A stretch of DNA of 64,000 nt, from the NCBI RefSeq assembly GCF_036898465.1, contig NZ_JARUMJ010000001.1, forward strand, positions 2,604,001 to 2,668,000, in the 5' to 3' direction. A program made the translations under genes and the position numbers. Source of the DNA: Streptomyces sp. B21-105 (lineage in GTDB: Bacteria > Actinomycetota > Actinomycetes > Streptomycetales > Streptomycetaceae). Positions 52,705-61,471 of the stretch are shown one piece after another. The notes under the pieces were generated by a model that was not told the DNA's origin, made no database searches, and saw nothing but the letters and a program-made list of their open reading frames with translations. Position 1 is the first letter of the stretch, and each line of letters begins with the position of its first letter.

Positions 52705-53891
52705 TTCAGGAAGTCCGGCACGTCCAGCTCCTCGGCCGCGCTGTCCGAGTAGGTCCGCGACGGCGGCACCGGCGGGGACGACGGGAGGTCGGCCACCGGC
52801 TCGGGCGCCGGCTCCGGCTCCTCCTTCGGGGTCACGCTGCCGAGCGAGCCGAACGACGGGCGGCTCTCGGGCTGCCGTACCGGGGTGGGCTCGTCGCGTC
52901 GGGCCGAGGACGAGCCCATGACGGTCTCCCGGCGGGCCGGCGGCTGTCCGCCGTCGAAGCCGGCCGCGATCACGGTGACCCGGACCTCGTCGCCGAGGGC
53001 GTCGTCGATGACCGCGCCGAAGATGATGTTGGCCTCGGGATGGGCGGCCTCGCTGACCAGCTGGGCGGCCTCGTTGATCTCGAACAGGCCGAGGTCGGAG
53101 CCGCCGGAGATGGAGAGCAGGACGCCCCGGGCGCCGTCGATGGAGGCCTCCAGGAGCGGCGAGGAGATCGCCATCTCGGCGGCGGCCACCGCGCGGTCGT
53201 CGCCGCGGGCCGAGCCGATGCCCATGAGGGCCGAACCGGCCTCGGACATGACCGACTTGACGTCGGCGAAGTCGAGGTTGATCAGGCCGGGGGTGGTGAT
53301 CAGGTCGGTGATGCCCTGGACGCCGGAGAGCAGGACCTGGTCGGCCGACTTGAAGGCGTCGAGGACCGAGACCTGGCGGTCCGAGATGGACAGCAGCCGG
53401 TCGTTGGGGATGACGATGAGGGTGTCGACCTCTTCGCGGAGTTCGGCGATGCCGTCCTCGGCCTGGTTGGCGCGGCGTCGGCCCTCGAAGGTGAACGGGC
53501 GGGTGACCACGCCGATGGTGAGGGCGCCCAGGGAGCGGGCGATGTTGGCCACGACCGGCGCGCCGCCGGTGCCGGTGCCGCCGCCCTCTCCGGCCGTCAC
53601 GAAGACCATGTCGGCCCCCTTGAGGACCTCCTCGATCTCCTCGCGGTGGTCCTCGGCGGCCTTGCGGCCGACGGCCGGGTTGGCGCCGGCGCCGAGTCCG
53701 CGGGTGAGTTCGCGGCCGACGTCGAGTTTGACGTCGGCGTCGCTCATCAACAGCGCCTGCGCGTCCGTGTTGATGGCGATGAACTCGACGCCCTTGAGAC
53801 CGACCTCGATCATCCGGTTGATGGCATTGACACCACCGCCGCCGACACCGATGACTTTGATGACTGCGAGGTAGTTCTGCGGTGCTGCCAC
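52701..53891 (-). CDS. ftsZ: Cell division GTPase FtsZ
   Basis: Tubulin-like GTPase that forms the Z-ring for vegetative cross-walls and sporulation septa. 396 residues from a GTG at 53891 with GAGAGG 8 bases upstream. [15 protein letters not shown] (13-27), tubulin signature GGGTGTGG (103-110), T7 loop [11 protein letters not shown], a Pro/Glu/Ser linker after ~320, and the C-terminal partner-binding peptide DVPDFLK (390-396). The 277-bp region upstream holds several candidate promoters. Confidence 0.98.
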   Translation of the reverse strand: MAAPQNYLAVIKVIGVGGGGVNAINRMIEVGLKGVEFIAINTDAQALLMSDADVKLDVGRELTRGLGAGANPAVGRKAAEDHREEIEEVLKGADMVFVTAGEGGGTGTGGAPVVANIARSLGALTIGVVTRPFTFEGRRRANQAEDGIAELREEVDTLIVIPNDRLLSISDRQVSVLDAFKSADQVLLSGVQGITDLITTPGLINLDFADVKSVMSEAGSALMGIGSARGDDRAVAAAEMAISSPLLEASIDGARGVLLSISGGSDLGLFEINEAAQLVSEAAHPEANIIFGAVIDDALGDEVRVTVIAAGFDGGQPPARRETVMGSSSARRDEPTPVRQPESRPSFGSLGSVTPKEEPEPAPEPVADLPSSPPVPPSRTYSDSAAEELDVPDFLK

Positions 53892-53987
53892 GTCGAAGGC
53901 CTCTCGCCTCGAGTTACGTGTCGTCGCCTCACAGGTGATGCGATCCGACGACTGATGCCGAATGGGACGGTCCGTTTCGCCGACCCG

Positions 53988-54012
53988 AACCCTAACGCTG
54001 AAGTTTAGGGTT
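53988..54012 (-). promoter_or_regulatory. Palindrome in the ftsZ promoter region
   Basis: aaccctaa (53988-53995) and ttagggtt (54005-54012) form a perfect 8-bp inverted repeat 97-121 bases before the ftsZ GTG, downstream of the candidate promoter at 54049-54078. It may be an operator or a leader hairpin. Confidence 0.5.
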
Positions 54013-54048
54013 ACCAGTGTGTCCGTTCCTTGAAGTCTTCTGAACAGG

Positions 54049-54078
54049 ACACTAAGTCGACAAGTGGCGCCCGTTCAA
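54049..54078 (-). promoter_or_regulatory. Candidate ftsZ promoter
   Basis: On the minus strand TTGAAC (54073-54078) and TAGTGT (54049-54054) are 18 bases apart. A second pair, TTGGGC and TAGGGT spaced 19, lies further up around 54112-54142. S. coelicolor ftsZ is known to have several promoters, one specific to sporulation; which is which cannot be told here. Confidence 0.5.
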
Positions 54079-54168
54079 CGAACACGCCGAACCTCCCGTT
54101 TTTCTTTTCACCCTATGTGATCAGCCATGTCACTGCCCAACCAGGGTGCTGGCCTGCGCGGATGTGCG

Positions 54169-54963
54169 TCAACTCCCCGATGACGCCGGGGCGGTGGGAG
54201 CGCTGACGTCGAAGTGCCGCGCGGCCGGGGCGGCTTTCATGAGAGCGGTGAGTGCACGGCCCTTCGCGGCGCCGTTCTCGGCACTGCCCCAGGCGACCGT
54301 GCGGCCGTCGTTCAGCCGCAGGGCGATGTCGTCGTAGGAACGGACCTTGACCAGCCGTGTCCGGCGGGCGACGGCGGACGGCAGCGAGCCGGCCGTCCGG
54401 ACCGCCTCCCGCACCAGCCGGTCCTCGCCGAAGCGGCGCAGACTCGCCGCCGCGGATCGCGCGGAGGACGTCGCCGTTTCCAGCAGCGGGATGCCTCGGG
54501 GAGCCTCGGAAACCGTGGCGAAACGGACGCCCTCGTCGTCCACTTCCACGAATTTCGCCCCTTTTCGAATCAACAGGATCGGCGTGCGCTCGACGACTTT
54601 CACGCTGACTCCGTGCGGCCAGGAACGGACCGCCTCGACCGAGTCGATCCGGGGCAGTTCCTCGCGAAGTCGCGCCTCGATCGCGTCGGTGTCGACCGAG
54701 ACGAGCGGAGATCCGACGGTGACGTCAGCGGCTTCGCGCACCTGTTGCGGGGTCAGCACGTCGGTGCCCGTGACGGAGACCTCCCGCACCCGCAGCCACT
54801 GCGAGCCGTACAACGCCCAGACGGCGCCCGCACCGAGGAGGGAGACGGCCAGCACGAGAACGATGATCATACGAAGCCGGCGCGGCCCCAACCGCCGGAC
54901 AAGGGGCGGGCCGGACGACTCCTGCTGGCGTGCACCGCGCTCGGCGGTGGCGGATCCGGCCAC
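54169..54963 (-). CDS. ftsQ: Cell division protein FtsQ/DivIB
   Basis: 264 residues from a GTG at 54963. A short basic cytoplasmic head, one membrane helix (about 31-52), then the POTRA domain opening LRVREVSVTGTDVLTPQQVREAADV, followed by the FtsQ beta domain (VVERTPILLIRKGAKFVEVDDEGV). It links division proteins in the septum. The gene lies between murG and ftsZ, 26 bp after murG. Confidence 0.95.
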   Translation of the reverse strand: MAGSATAERGARQQESSGPPLVRRLGPRRLRMIIVLVLAVSLLGAGAVWALYGSQWLRVREVSVTGTDVLTPQQVREAADVTVGSPLVSVDTDAIEARLREELPRIDSVEAVRSWPHGVSVKVVERTPILLIRKGAKFVEVDDEGVRFATVSEAPRGIPLLETATSSARSAAASLRRFGEDRLVREAVRTAGSLPSAVARRTRLVKVRSYDDIALRLNDGRTVAWGSAENGAAKGRALTALMKAAPAARHFDVSAPTAPASSGS

Positions 54964-54989
54964 GCTCCCTGCCCTTTCGTCCGTCGTGC

Positions 54990-56087
54990 CTAACGGTGTG
55001 CACGGGAGGCGGCGATCGCCTCGTACACCATGCCGACGAGCAGTTCGTCGGCGTCCCGGCGGCCGAACTCACCGGCGGCCCGGGACATCTCGTACAGCCG
55101 GTGCGGATCGGCCAGCACGGGCAGGACGGTCTCCCGGACCCACTCGGGGGTCAGTTCCGCGTCGTCGACCAGCAGACCGCCGCCCGCCTTCACCAGCGGC
55201 TGGGCGTTCAGCCGCTGTTCGCCGTTGCCGATGGGCAGCGGGACGTAGGCGGCCGGGAGCCCGACGGCGGAGAGCTCGGCGACGGTCATCGCGCCCGCAC
55301 GGCAGAGCATCATGTCGGCGGCGGCGTACGCGAGGTCCATCCGGTCCACGTACGGTACCGGGATGTACGGGGGCATCCCCGGCATCTGCTGCACCTGCGG
55401 CAGTTCGTTCTTCGGGCCGACCGCATGCAGGATCTGGATGCCGGCCTGCTGCAGCCAGGGCGCCACCTGCTGGATCACCTCGTTGAGCCGGCGGGCGCCC
55501 TGTGAGCCGCCGGAGACCAGCAGAGTCGGCAGGTTGGGGTCGAGGCCGAACATGTGCCGGGCCTCGGGACGCATGGCGGCGCGGTCCAGCGTGGCGATGG
55601 AGCGGCGCAGCGGGATGCCGATGTAGCGGGCGTCGCGCAGCTTGCTGTCGGGCGTGGAGACCGCCACCCGGGCCGCGTAGCGCGAGCCGATCTTGTTGGC
55701 CAGGCCGGGGCGGGCGTTGGCCTCGTGGACGATGATCGGCACACCGAGGCGCTTGGCCGCGAGGTAGCCGGGCAGGGCCACGTAACCGCCGAAGCCGACG
55801 ACGGCGTCCGCCCGGGTGCGCTCGAGGATCTGCTCGGCGGCCTTGATCGTGCCGCGCAGCCGGCCCGGGACGGTGATCAGTTCGGGGGTGGGCTTGCGCG
55901 GCAGCGGCACGGCGGGGATCAGCGCGAGCTCGTAGCCGCGCTGCGGGACCAGCGTGGTCTCCAGGCCGCGCTCCGTGCCCAGGGCCGTGATCCCCACCGA
56001 GGGGTCCTGCCTGCGCAGGGCGTCCGCGAGGGCGAGCGCGGGCTCGATGTGGCCGGCGGTCCCCCCACCAGCGAGTACGACATGCAC
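54990..56087 (-). CDS. murG: MurG N-acetylglucosaminyltransferase
   Basis: Adds GlcNAc to lipid I to give lipid II on the inner face of the membrane. 365 residues. GGGTAGHIEPALALA (7-21) is the N-terminal glycine-rich loop; HEANARPGLAN, SGGSQGARRLN and the UDP-GlcNAc-binding CRAGAMTVAELSAVGLPAAYVPLP follow. Six bases separate it from ftsW. Confidence 0.97.
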   Translation of the reverse strand: MHVVLAGGGTAGHIEPALALADALRRQDPSVGITALGTERGLETTLVPQRGYELALIPAVPLPRKPTPELITVPGRLRGTIKAAEQILERTRADAVVGFGGYVALPGYLAAKRLGVPIIVHEANARPGLANKIGSRYAARVAVSTPDSKLRDARYIGIPLRRSIATLDRAAMRPEARHMFGLDPNLPTLLVSGGSQGARRLNEVIQQVAPWLQQAGIQILHAVGPKNELPQVQQMPGMPPYIPVPYVDRMDLAYAAADMMLCRAGAMTVAELSAVGLPAAYVPLPIGNGEQRLNAQPLVKAGGGLLVDDAELTPEWVRETVLPVLADPHRLYEMSRAAGEFGRRDADELLVGMVYEAIAASRAHR

Positions 56088-56093
56088 CGAAAT

Positions 56094-57458
56094 TCACCGC
56101 TCTCCGGACGGGCGCGCCGCCGAGGCACGCCGTCGCATCGTGTTCCATCTCCGGGGGCCCCGTGCGAACGCGGAGCCCCCCGCCCCCCGCTTTCTACCAA
56201 AGCGGCGGGGCCGCATCGCAAGCGTTGCCCGCGCAGCGGGCTCGTCGCGTGCGAAGGCGATCAGCAGCCCGATGGCGAACATGGTCGGCAGCAGGGCGGA
56301 GCCCCCGTAGGAGAACAGCGGGAGAGGGACGCCGGCGATCGGCAGCAGGCCGAGCACCGCACCGATGTTGATCACTGCCTGAGCGGTGATCCAGGTGGTC
56401 ACGCCTCCCGCGGCATACCTCACGAAGGGGTCCTCCGTGCGTCCGGCCACGCGGATACCCGCATAGCCTAGAGCCGCGAACAGGGCGAGCACCGACAGCG
56501 TCCCCGCGAGACCCAGTTCCTCACCGGTGACGGCGAAGATGAAGTCGGTGTGCGCTTCGGGGAGTTGCCCCCATTTCTCCACACTCGCCCCGAGCCCCGA
56601 GCCGAAGATCCCGCCGGAGGCCAGGGCGTAAATACCGTGCACGGCCTGCCAGCAGGAGTCGCCCGGGCCGGGATCGGTCGCGCCGATGCACTGCAGCCGG
56701 GCCATGCGGTTGGGGCTGGTCTTGATGAGGATCACACCGAGGGTGGCGGCGACGGACAGGACCCCGACGAAGAGCCGCGTGGGCGCACCCGCCAGCCACA
56801 GCAGTCCGAACAGGATCGCTGTGAGGATGATCGCCGTGCCCATGTCGCCGCCCAGCATGATCAGCCCGAGCAGCATGAAGGCCGCGGGCACGAGCGGCAC
56901 CAGCATGTGCTTCCACTGACTCAGCAGCTTCTTGTCCTGTTTGCGGGCGAGCAGGTCGGCGCCCCACAGCACCAGCGCGAGCTTGCCGAACTCGCTGGGC
57001 TGGATCTGGAAGGAGCCGCCCAGCGCGATCCAGTTCTGGTTGCCGTTGACCGACATCCCTATGCCGGGGATCTGCACCAGCGCCATCAGGAAGACGGCGC
57101 CCGCGAGGATCGGATAGGCGAGAGCGCGGTGCAGCTTCACCGGCATGCGGGACGCGACCAGCAGCAGCACCGCCCCGATGGAGGCGGCCAGGAACTGCTT
57201 GCGGAAGAAGAACGAACCCGGCAACGACTTCTGCAGCGCGGTGATCTGAGAGGCCGAGTAGACCATCACCAGGCCCAGCACGGTGATCAGCAGGCTACCG
57301 CCGAAGATCAGGTAGTAGGCCGTCAGCGGCCGGTCCCAGGCCTTCTGCACGCGCGCGTGCAGCCGTCGTACGGGGTTGTCGCGGCGCGGCCGGGAGGCGC
57401 CGGAAGGTCTGCGGACGGTTCGCTGGACGGGCGGCCGCCCGGTACGGCTACCGGGCAT
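56094..57458 (-). CDS. ftsW: FtsW lipid II polymerase (SEDS family)
   Basis: Septal peptidoglycan glycosyltransferase working with FtsI. 454 residues. A basic cytoplasmic head (1-45) and ten or so membrane helices; VYSASQITA, NQNWIALGGSFQIQPSEFGKLALVL (conserved SEDS loop), GGDMGTA, TGEELGLAG and LPLFSYGGSALLPTM are the SEDS signatures. The ~60-residue C-terminal tail is Arg-rich. A 108-bp gap separates it from murD. Confidence 0.96.
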   Translation of the reverse strand: MPGSRTGRPPVQRTVRRPSGASRPRRDNPVRRLHARVQKAWDRPLTAYYLIFGGSLLITVLGLVMVYSASQITALQKSLPGSFFFRKQFLAASIGAVLLLVASRMPVKLHRALAYPILAGAVFLMALVQIPGIGMSVNGNQNWIALGGSFQIQPSEFGKLALVLWGADLLARKQDKKLLSQWKHMLVPLVPAAFMLLGLIMLGGDMGTAIILTAILFGLLWLAGAPTRLFVGVLSVAATLGVILIKTSPNRMARLQCIGATDPGPGDSCWQAVHGIYALASGGIFGSGLGASVEKWGQLPEAHTDFIFAVTGEELGLAGTLSVLALFAALGYAGIRVAGRTEDPFVRYAAGGVTTWITAQAVINIGAVLGLLPIAGVPLPLFSYGGSALLPTMFAIGLLIAFARDEPAARATLAMRPRRFGRKRGAGGSAFARGPRRWNTMRRRASAARPSGER

Positions 57459-57566
57459 CTGCCGCTCCGCTGTGCGCGGCGCAGCCGCTGCGCTCGGCTG
57501 CTGCGCCGTACGTCGGCCGTGACGGTCCCACGCGTCCCTCCCAAGGTCGCCCGGCAGGCGGCCGGG

Positions 57567-58970
57567 TCAGGTTCCGAGTTCGCGGACGGCCTGAGCGAAC
57601 GCGTCACCGCGCTGGTTGTAGTTGACGAACATGTCCATGGAGGCGCAGGCGGGGGCGAGGAGCACCGTGTCGCCCTCGGCGGCGAGCCGCCGGGCCTCCT
57701 GGACGGCTGCGGACATCGCCCCAGTGTCGGTCCGGTCGAGGTCGACGACGGGTACTTCCGGGGCGTGTCGCGCCAGGGCTTCCCGGATCAGGGCGCGGTC
57801 GGCGCCGAGGAGCACGACGCCGCGAAGCCGCTCGGCCGACGTGGCGACCAGCTCGTCGAAGGTCGCGCCCTTGGCCAGTCCGCCGGCGATCCACACGATC
57901 GACCCGTAGGCCGCCAACGAGGCCTGCGCCGCGTGCGTGTTGGTGGCCTTGGAGTCGTCGACGTACGCGACGCCGTCCACGTCGGCCACGTGGGCGATGC
58001 GGTGGGCGTCGGGCGTGAAGGACCGCAGCCCGTCCCGTACGGCCTTGGGGGGCACTCCGAAGGCCCGGGCGAGGGCCGCCGCGGCAAGGGCGTTGGCGAT
58101 GTTGTGCGGGGCCGGCGGATCGACGTCGGCGACCTCGGCGAGCTCCTGGGCGTTCTTCTGCCGGTCCTCGACGAAGGCGCGGTCGACCAGGATGCCGTCC
58201 ACCACGCCGAGTTGGGAGGGGGCGGGGGCGCCGAGGGTGAAGCCGATCGCCCGGCAGCCCTCCTCGACGTCGGCCTCGCGCACCAGGTCCTCGGTGGCCT
58301 TGTCGGCGACGTTGTAGACGCAGGCGACCTGGTTGCCCTCGTAGACGCGCCCCTTGTCCCTGGCGTACGCCTCCATGGAGCCGTGCCAGTCGAGGTGGTC
58401 GGGGGCGAGGTTGAGGACGGCGGCGGAGTGCGCGCGCAGGGACGGCGCCCAGTGCAGCTGGTAGCTGGACAGCTCGACGGCCAGGACGTCGTACGGCTCG
58501 TCGCCGAGCACGGCGTCCAGCAGGGAGACGCCGATGTTGCCGACGGCCGCCGTACGCAGGCCGGCGGCCGCCAGGATCGACGCGAGCATCCGGGTGGTGG
58601 TCGTCTTGCCGTTGGTGCCCGTGACGCACAGCCAGGGCGCCGCGTCCGGGCCCCTGAGCCGCCAGGCGAGTTCGACGTCGCCCCAGACCGGTACGCCGGC
58701 CTCGCGGGCCGCCGTGAACAGCGGCTTGTCGGGCTTCCAGCCGGGTGCGGTGACGACTAGTTCGGCGCCCTCGGGCAGGGTCGCCCCGTCACCGAGGCGC
58801 ACGGTGACGCCCAGCGCCTCCAGCTCTGCGGCCTGCTCCCGCGCGCGTGCGTCGTCGCCGTCGTTGACGACGGTGACCTTCGCGCCGAGCCCGTGCAGCA
58901 CCTTGGCCGCCGGGAGGCCGGAGACGCCGAGCCCGGCGACGGTGACGTGCTTGCCCTGCCAGTCGGTCAC
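57567..58970 (-). CDS. murD: UDP-MurNAc-L-Ala:D-Glu ligase
   Basis: Adds D-Glu to UDP-MurNAc-Ala. 467 residues from a GTG at 58970 that overlaps the mraY stop (GTGA); an ATG 5 codons earlier is an alternative. VAGLGVSGLPAAKVL (11-25), Walker-type GTNGKTTT (118-125), VELSSYQL, APDHLDWHGSMEAYARDK, DSKATNTHAA and the C-terminal LLAPACASMDMF are conserved. The open frame far upstream is a shadow of mraY. Confidence 0.96.
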   Translation of the reverse strand: MTDWQGKHVTVAGLGVSGLPAAKVLHGLGAKVTVVNDGDDARAREQAAELEALGVTVRLGDGATLPEGAELVVTAPGWKPDKPLFTAAREAGVPVWGDVELAWRLRGPDAAPWLCVTGTNGKTTTTRMLASILAAAGLRTAAVGNIGVSLLDAVLGDEPYDVLAVELSSYQLHWAPSLRAHSAAVLNLAPDHLDWHGSMEAYARDKGRVYEGNQVACVYNVADKATEDLVREADVEEGCRAIGFTLGAPAPSQLGVVDGILVDRAFVEDRQKNAQELAEVADVDPPAPHNIANALAAAALARAFGVPPKAVRDGLRSFTPDAHRIAHVADVDGVAYVDDSKATNTHAAQASLAAYGSIVWIAGGLAKGATFDELVATSAERLRGVVLLGADRALIREALARHAPEVPVVDLDRTDTGAMSAAVQEARRLAAEGDTVLLAPACASMDMFVNYNQRGDAFAQAVRELGT

Positions 58971-60040
58971 TTCTCTGCTGCCCATCCCGCGTAGAAGATG
59001 CCCAGTCCGACGATCACACAGATGCCCTGGATGATCCAGAAACGGACCACCACGAGGACTTCGGACCAGCCCTTGAGCTCGAAGTGGTGCTGCAGCGGAG
59101 CCATCCGGAAGACCCGCTTGCCGGTGAGCTTGAAGGAGCCGACCTGGATCACCACCGACATGGTGATGAGGACGAACAGGCCGCCCATGATGGCCACCAG
59201 CAGCTCCGTGCGGGAGCAGATGGCGAGGCCCGTGAGGACGCCGCCGAGCGCGAGCGAACCGGTGTCGCCCATGAAGATCTTGGCCGGCGACGTGTTCCAC
59301 CACAGGAAGCCCAGGCAGGCGCCCATCAGCGCCGCGGAGATGACCGCGAGGTCCAGCGGATCGCGCACCTCGTAGCAGGCGTTGGGGTTGGTCAGGGTCT
59401 CGCCGTTGGCGCAGGACTCCTGGAACTGCCAGACGCCGATGAAGGTGTAGGCGCCGAAGACGAGCACGGAGGCGCCGGTGGCCAGACCGTCCAGACCGTC
59501 CGTCAGGTTCACGCCGTTGGACATCGCGAGGATCATGAACAGCGCCCAGACGACGAACAGCACGGGACCGATCGTCCAGCCGAAGTCCGTGATGAAGGAC
59601 AGCTTCGTGGAGGCCGGGGTGTTGCCGCGGGCGTCGGAGAACTGCAGCGACAGCACCGCGAAGGCGATGCCGACGATGAGCTGGCCGGCCATCTTCGCCT
59701 TGGCCCGCAGACCCAGCGAACGACGCTTGACGATCTTGATGTAGTCGTCGAGGAAGCCGACCAGGCCCATGCCGCACATCAAGCCCAGCACCAGCAGACC
59801 GGTGTAGCTCGGCGCATTGCCCGTGATCAGCTTGGACAGGAAGTACGCGGCGACCGTCGCGAAGATGAAGGCGATGCCGCCCATGGTCGGCGTACCGCGC
59901 TTGCTGGCGTGCTCGCGCGGGCCGTCGTCGCGGATGTACTGGCCGTAGCCCTTGCGCGCCAGCAGCTTGATCAGCAACGGCGTGCCGATCAGCGTCAGGA
60001 AGAGGCCGATGACGCCCGCGAACAGGATCTGATTCATCAT
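58967..60040 (-). CDS. mraY: Phospho-MurNAc-pentapeptide transferase
   Basis: Makes lipid I from UDP-MurNAc-pentapeptide and undecaprenyl phosphate. 357 residues, ten membrane helices. KRGTPTMGG (47-55), FLDDYIKIVKRRSLGL, NLTDGLDGLA and FMGDTGSLALGG carry the active-site Asp residues, and MAPLQHHFELKG is the cytoplasmic HHH-type motif. Its start overlaps the murF stop by 4 bases. Confidence 0.97.
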   Translation of the reverse strand: MMNQILFAGVIGLFLTLIGTPLLIKLLARKGYGQYIRDDGPREHASKRGTPTMGGIAFIFATVAAYFLSKLITGNAPSYTGLLVLGLMCGMGLVGFLDDYIKIVKRRSLGLRAKAKMAGQLIVGIAFAVLSLQFSDARGNTPASTKLSFITDFGWTIGPVLFVVWALFMILAMSNGVNLTDGLDGLATGASVLVFGAYTFIGVWQFQESCANGETLTNPNACYEVRDPLDLAVISAALMGACLGFLWWNTSPAKIFMGDTGSLALGGVLTGLAICSRTELLVAIMGGLFVLITMSVVIQVGSFKLTGKRVFRMAPLQHHFELKGWSEVLVVVRFWIIQGICVIVGLGIFYAGWAAEK

Positions 60041-61467
60041 CGGGCGGCGACCTCACCCTCGGCGTCGGCCGCGAGCAGCGCCTGCGCGACGCTCTCGAGA
60101 CCGACCGAACGGGACGCCTTCACGAGTACGACGTCCCCCGGGCGCAACTCGCTGCGCAACAGGTCGACAGCCGCCTGTGCGTCGGACACGTGCACCGACT
60201 CCTCACCCCACGAACCCTCGTTGTATGCGCCCAGTTGCAGCCAGGCGGCTTCCCTGCCCCCGACCGCGACGAGCTTGCCGACATTGAGCCGGACGGCGAG
60301 CCGTCCGACCGCGTCGTGCTCGGCGAGCGCCTCGTCCCCGAGCTCGGCCATCTTGCCGAGCACCGCCCAGGTCCGGCCCCCCTTCGCCCGTGAGGCTTCG
60401 CCCATGGCTGCCAGTGCACGCAGGGCGGCTCGCATGGACTCAGGGTTCGCGTTGTAGGCGTCGTTGACGATCGTCACGCCGTCCGGGCGCTCGGTGACCT
60501 CCATACGCCAGCGGGAGAGGGAGCCCGCCTCGGAGAGCGCGGTGGCGATCTCTTGCGCGGACATGCCCAGCTCATGGGCGACGGCGGCCGCGGCGAGCGC
60601 GTTCGACACGTGATGCTCACCGTACAGGCGCATGGTCACATCGCTGCACCCGGAGGGTGTGTGAAGGCGGAAGGCGGGCTGTCCGGTGTCCATGAGTCGC
60701 ACGTTCTCGGCCCGTACGTCCGCTTCGTCGGACTCTCCGAAAAAGACCGCCTTCGCCTTCGTTCGGGAGGCCATGGCCCGGACCAACGGATCGTCGGCGT
60801 TGAGGATCGCGACGCCGCCCTCGGCCGCCGGGGGCAGCGCCTCGACCAGCTCGCCCTTTGCCTGTGCGATCTGTTCGCGGCCGCCGAACTCGCCGATGTG
60901 GGCGGTGCCGACGTTGAGGACGAGGCCGATCTTCGGGGGCGTCAGATCGGCGAGGTAGCGGATGTGACCGATGCCGCGCGCGCCCATCTCCAGTACGAGG
61001 AAACGGGTTTCCCCGGTGGCCGACAGGGCGGTCAGCGGCAGTCCGATCTCGTTGTTGAGCGAGCCGGGCGTGAACACGGTCGGCGCCTTACGCCGGAGCA
61101 CCTGGGCGATCAGGTCCTTGGTGCTGGTCTTGCCGGCCGAGCCGGTGAGCGCGACGAGGGTGGCGCCGAGCCGGTTCACGACGTGCCGGGCGAGGGCGCC
61201 CAGCGCCGTCTGGACGTCGTCCACGACGATCGCGGGCACGCCGACCGGGCGGGAGGCCAGTACGGCCGCCGCGCCCGCCTCGACGACCGCGGCCGCGTAG
61301 TCGTGGCCGTCCACCCGTTCGCCGACGAAGGCGACGAAGAGGCTGCCGGGAGCCACCTCCCGGGAGTCCCGGACGACCGGTCCGGTGACCTCCACGGACG
61401 GATCCGGTATGTCGTGCGTCTGCCCGCCGACGACTGCTGCGATCTCGGCGAGGGAGAGGGCGATCAC
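60037..61467 (-). CDS. murF: UDP-MurNAc-tripeptide:D-Ala-D-Ala ligase
   Basis: Adds D-Ala-D-Ala to complete the pentapeptide. 476 residues from a GTG at 61467, 4 bases after the murE stop. GSAGKTSTKD (109-118) binds ATP; LEMGARGIGHI, NAYNANPESMRAAL and VLGKMAELG are MurF motifs. Ends by overlapping mraY. Confidence 0.97.
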   Translation of the reverse strand: MIALSLAEIAAVVGGQTHDIPDPSVEVTGPVVRDSREVAPGSLFVAFVGERVDGHDYAAAVVEAGAAAVLASRPVGVPAIVVDDVQTALGALARHVVNRLGATLVALTGSAGKTSTKDLIAQVLRRKAPTVFTPGSLNNEIGLPLTALSATGETRFLVLEMGARGIGHIRYLADLTPPKIGLVLNVGTAHIGEFGGREQIAQAKGELVEALPPAAEGGVAILNADDPLVRAMASRTKAKAVFFGESDEADVRAENVRLMDTGQPAFRLHTPSGCSDVTMRLYGEHHVSNALAAAAVAHELGMSAQEIATALSEAGSLSRWRMEVTERPDGVTIVNDAYNANPESMRAALRALAAMGEASRAKGGRTWAVLGKMAELGDEALAEHDAVGRLAVRLNVGKLVAVGGREAAWLQLGAYNEGSWGEESVHVSDAQAAVDLLRSELRPGDVVLVKASRSVGLESVAQALLAADAEGEVAAR

Positions 61468-61471
61468 AAGT

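Noticed and set aside
57567..60056. Frame that appears to extend murD through mraY.
   Set aside because: The N-terminal part has no protein-like hydrophobic pattern and is a shadow of mraY; murD has its own start at the mraY stop.
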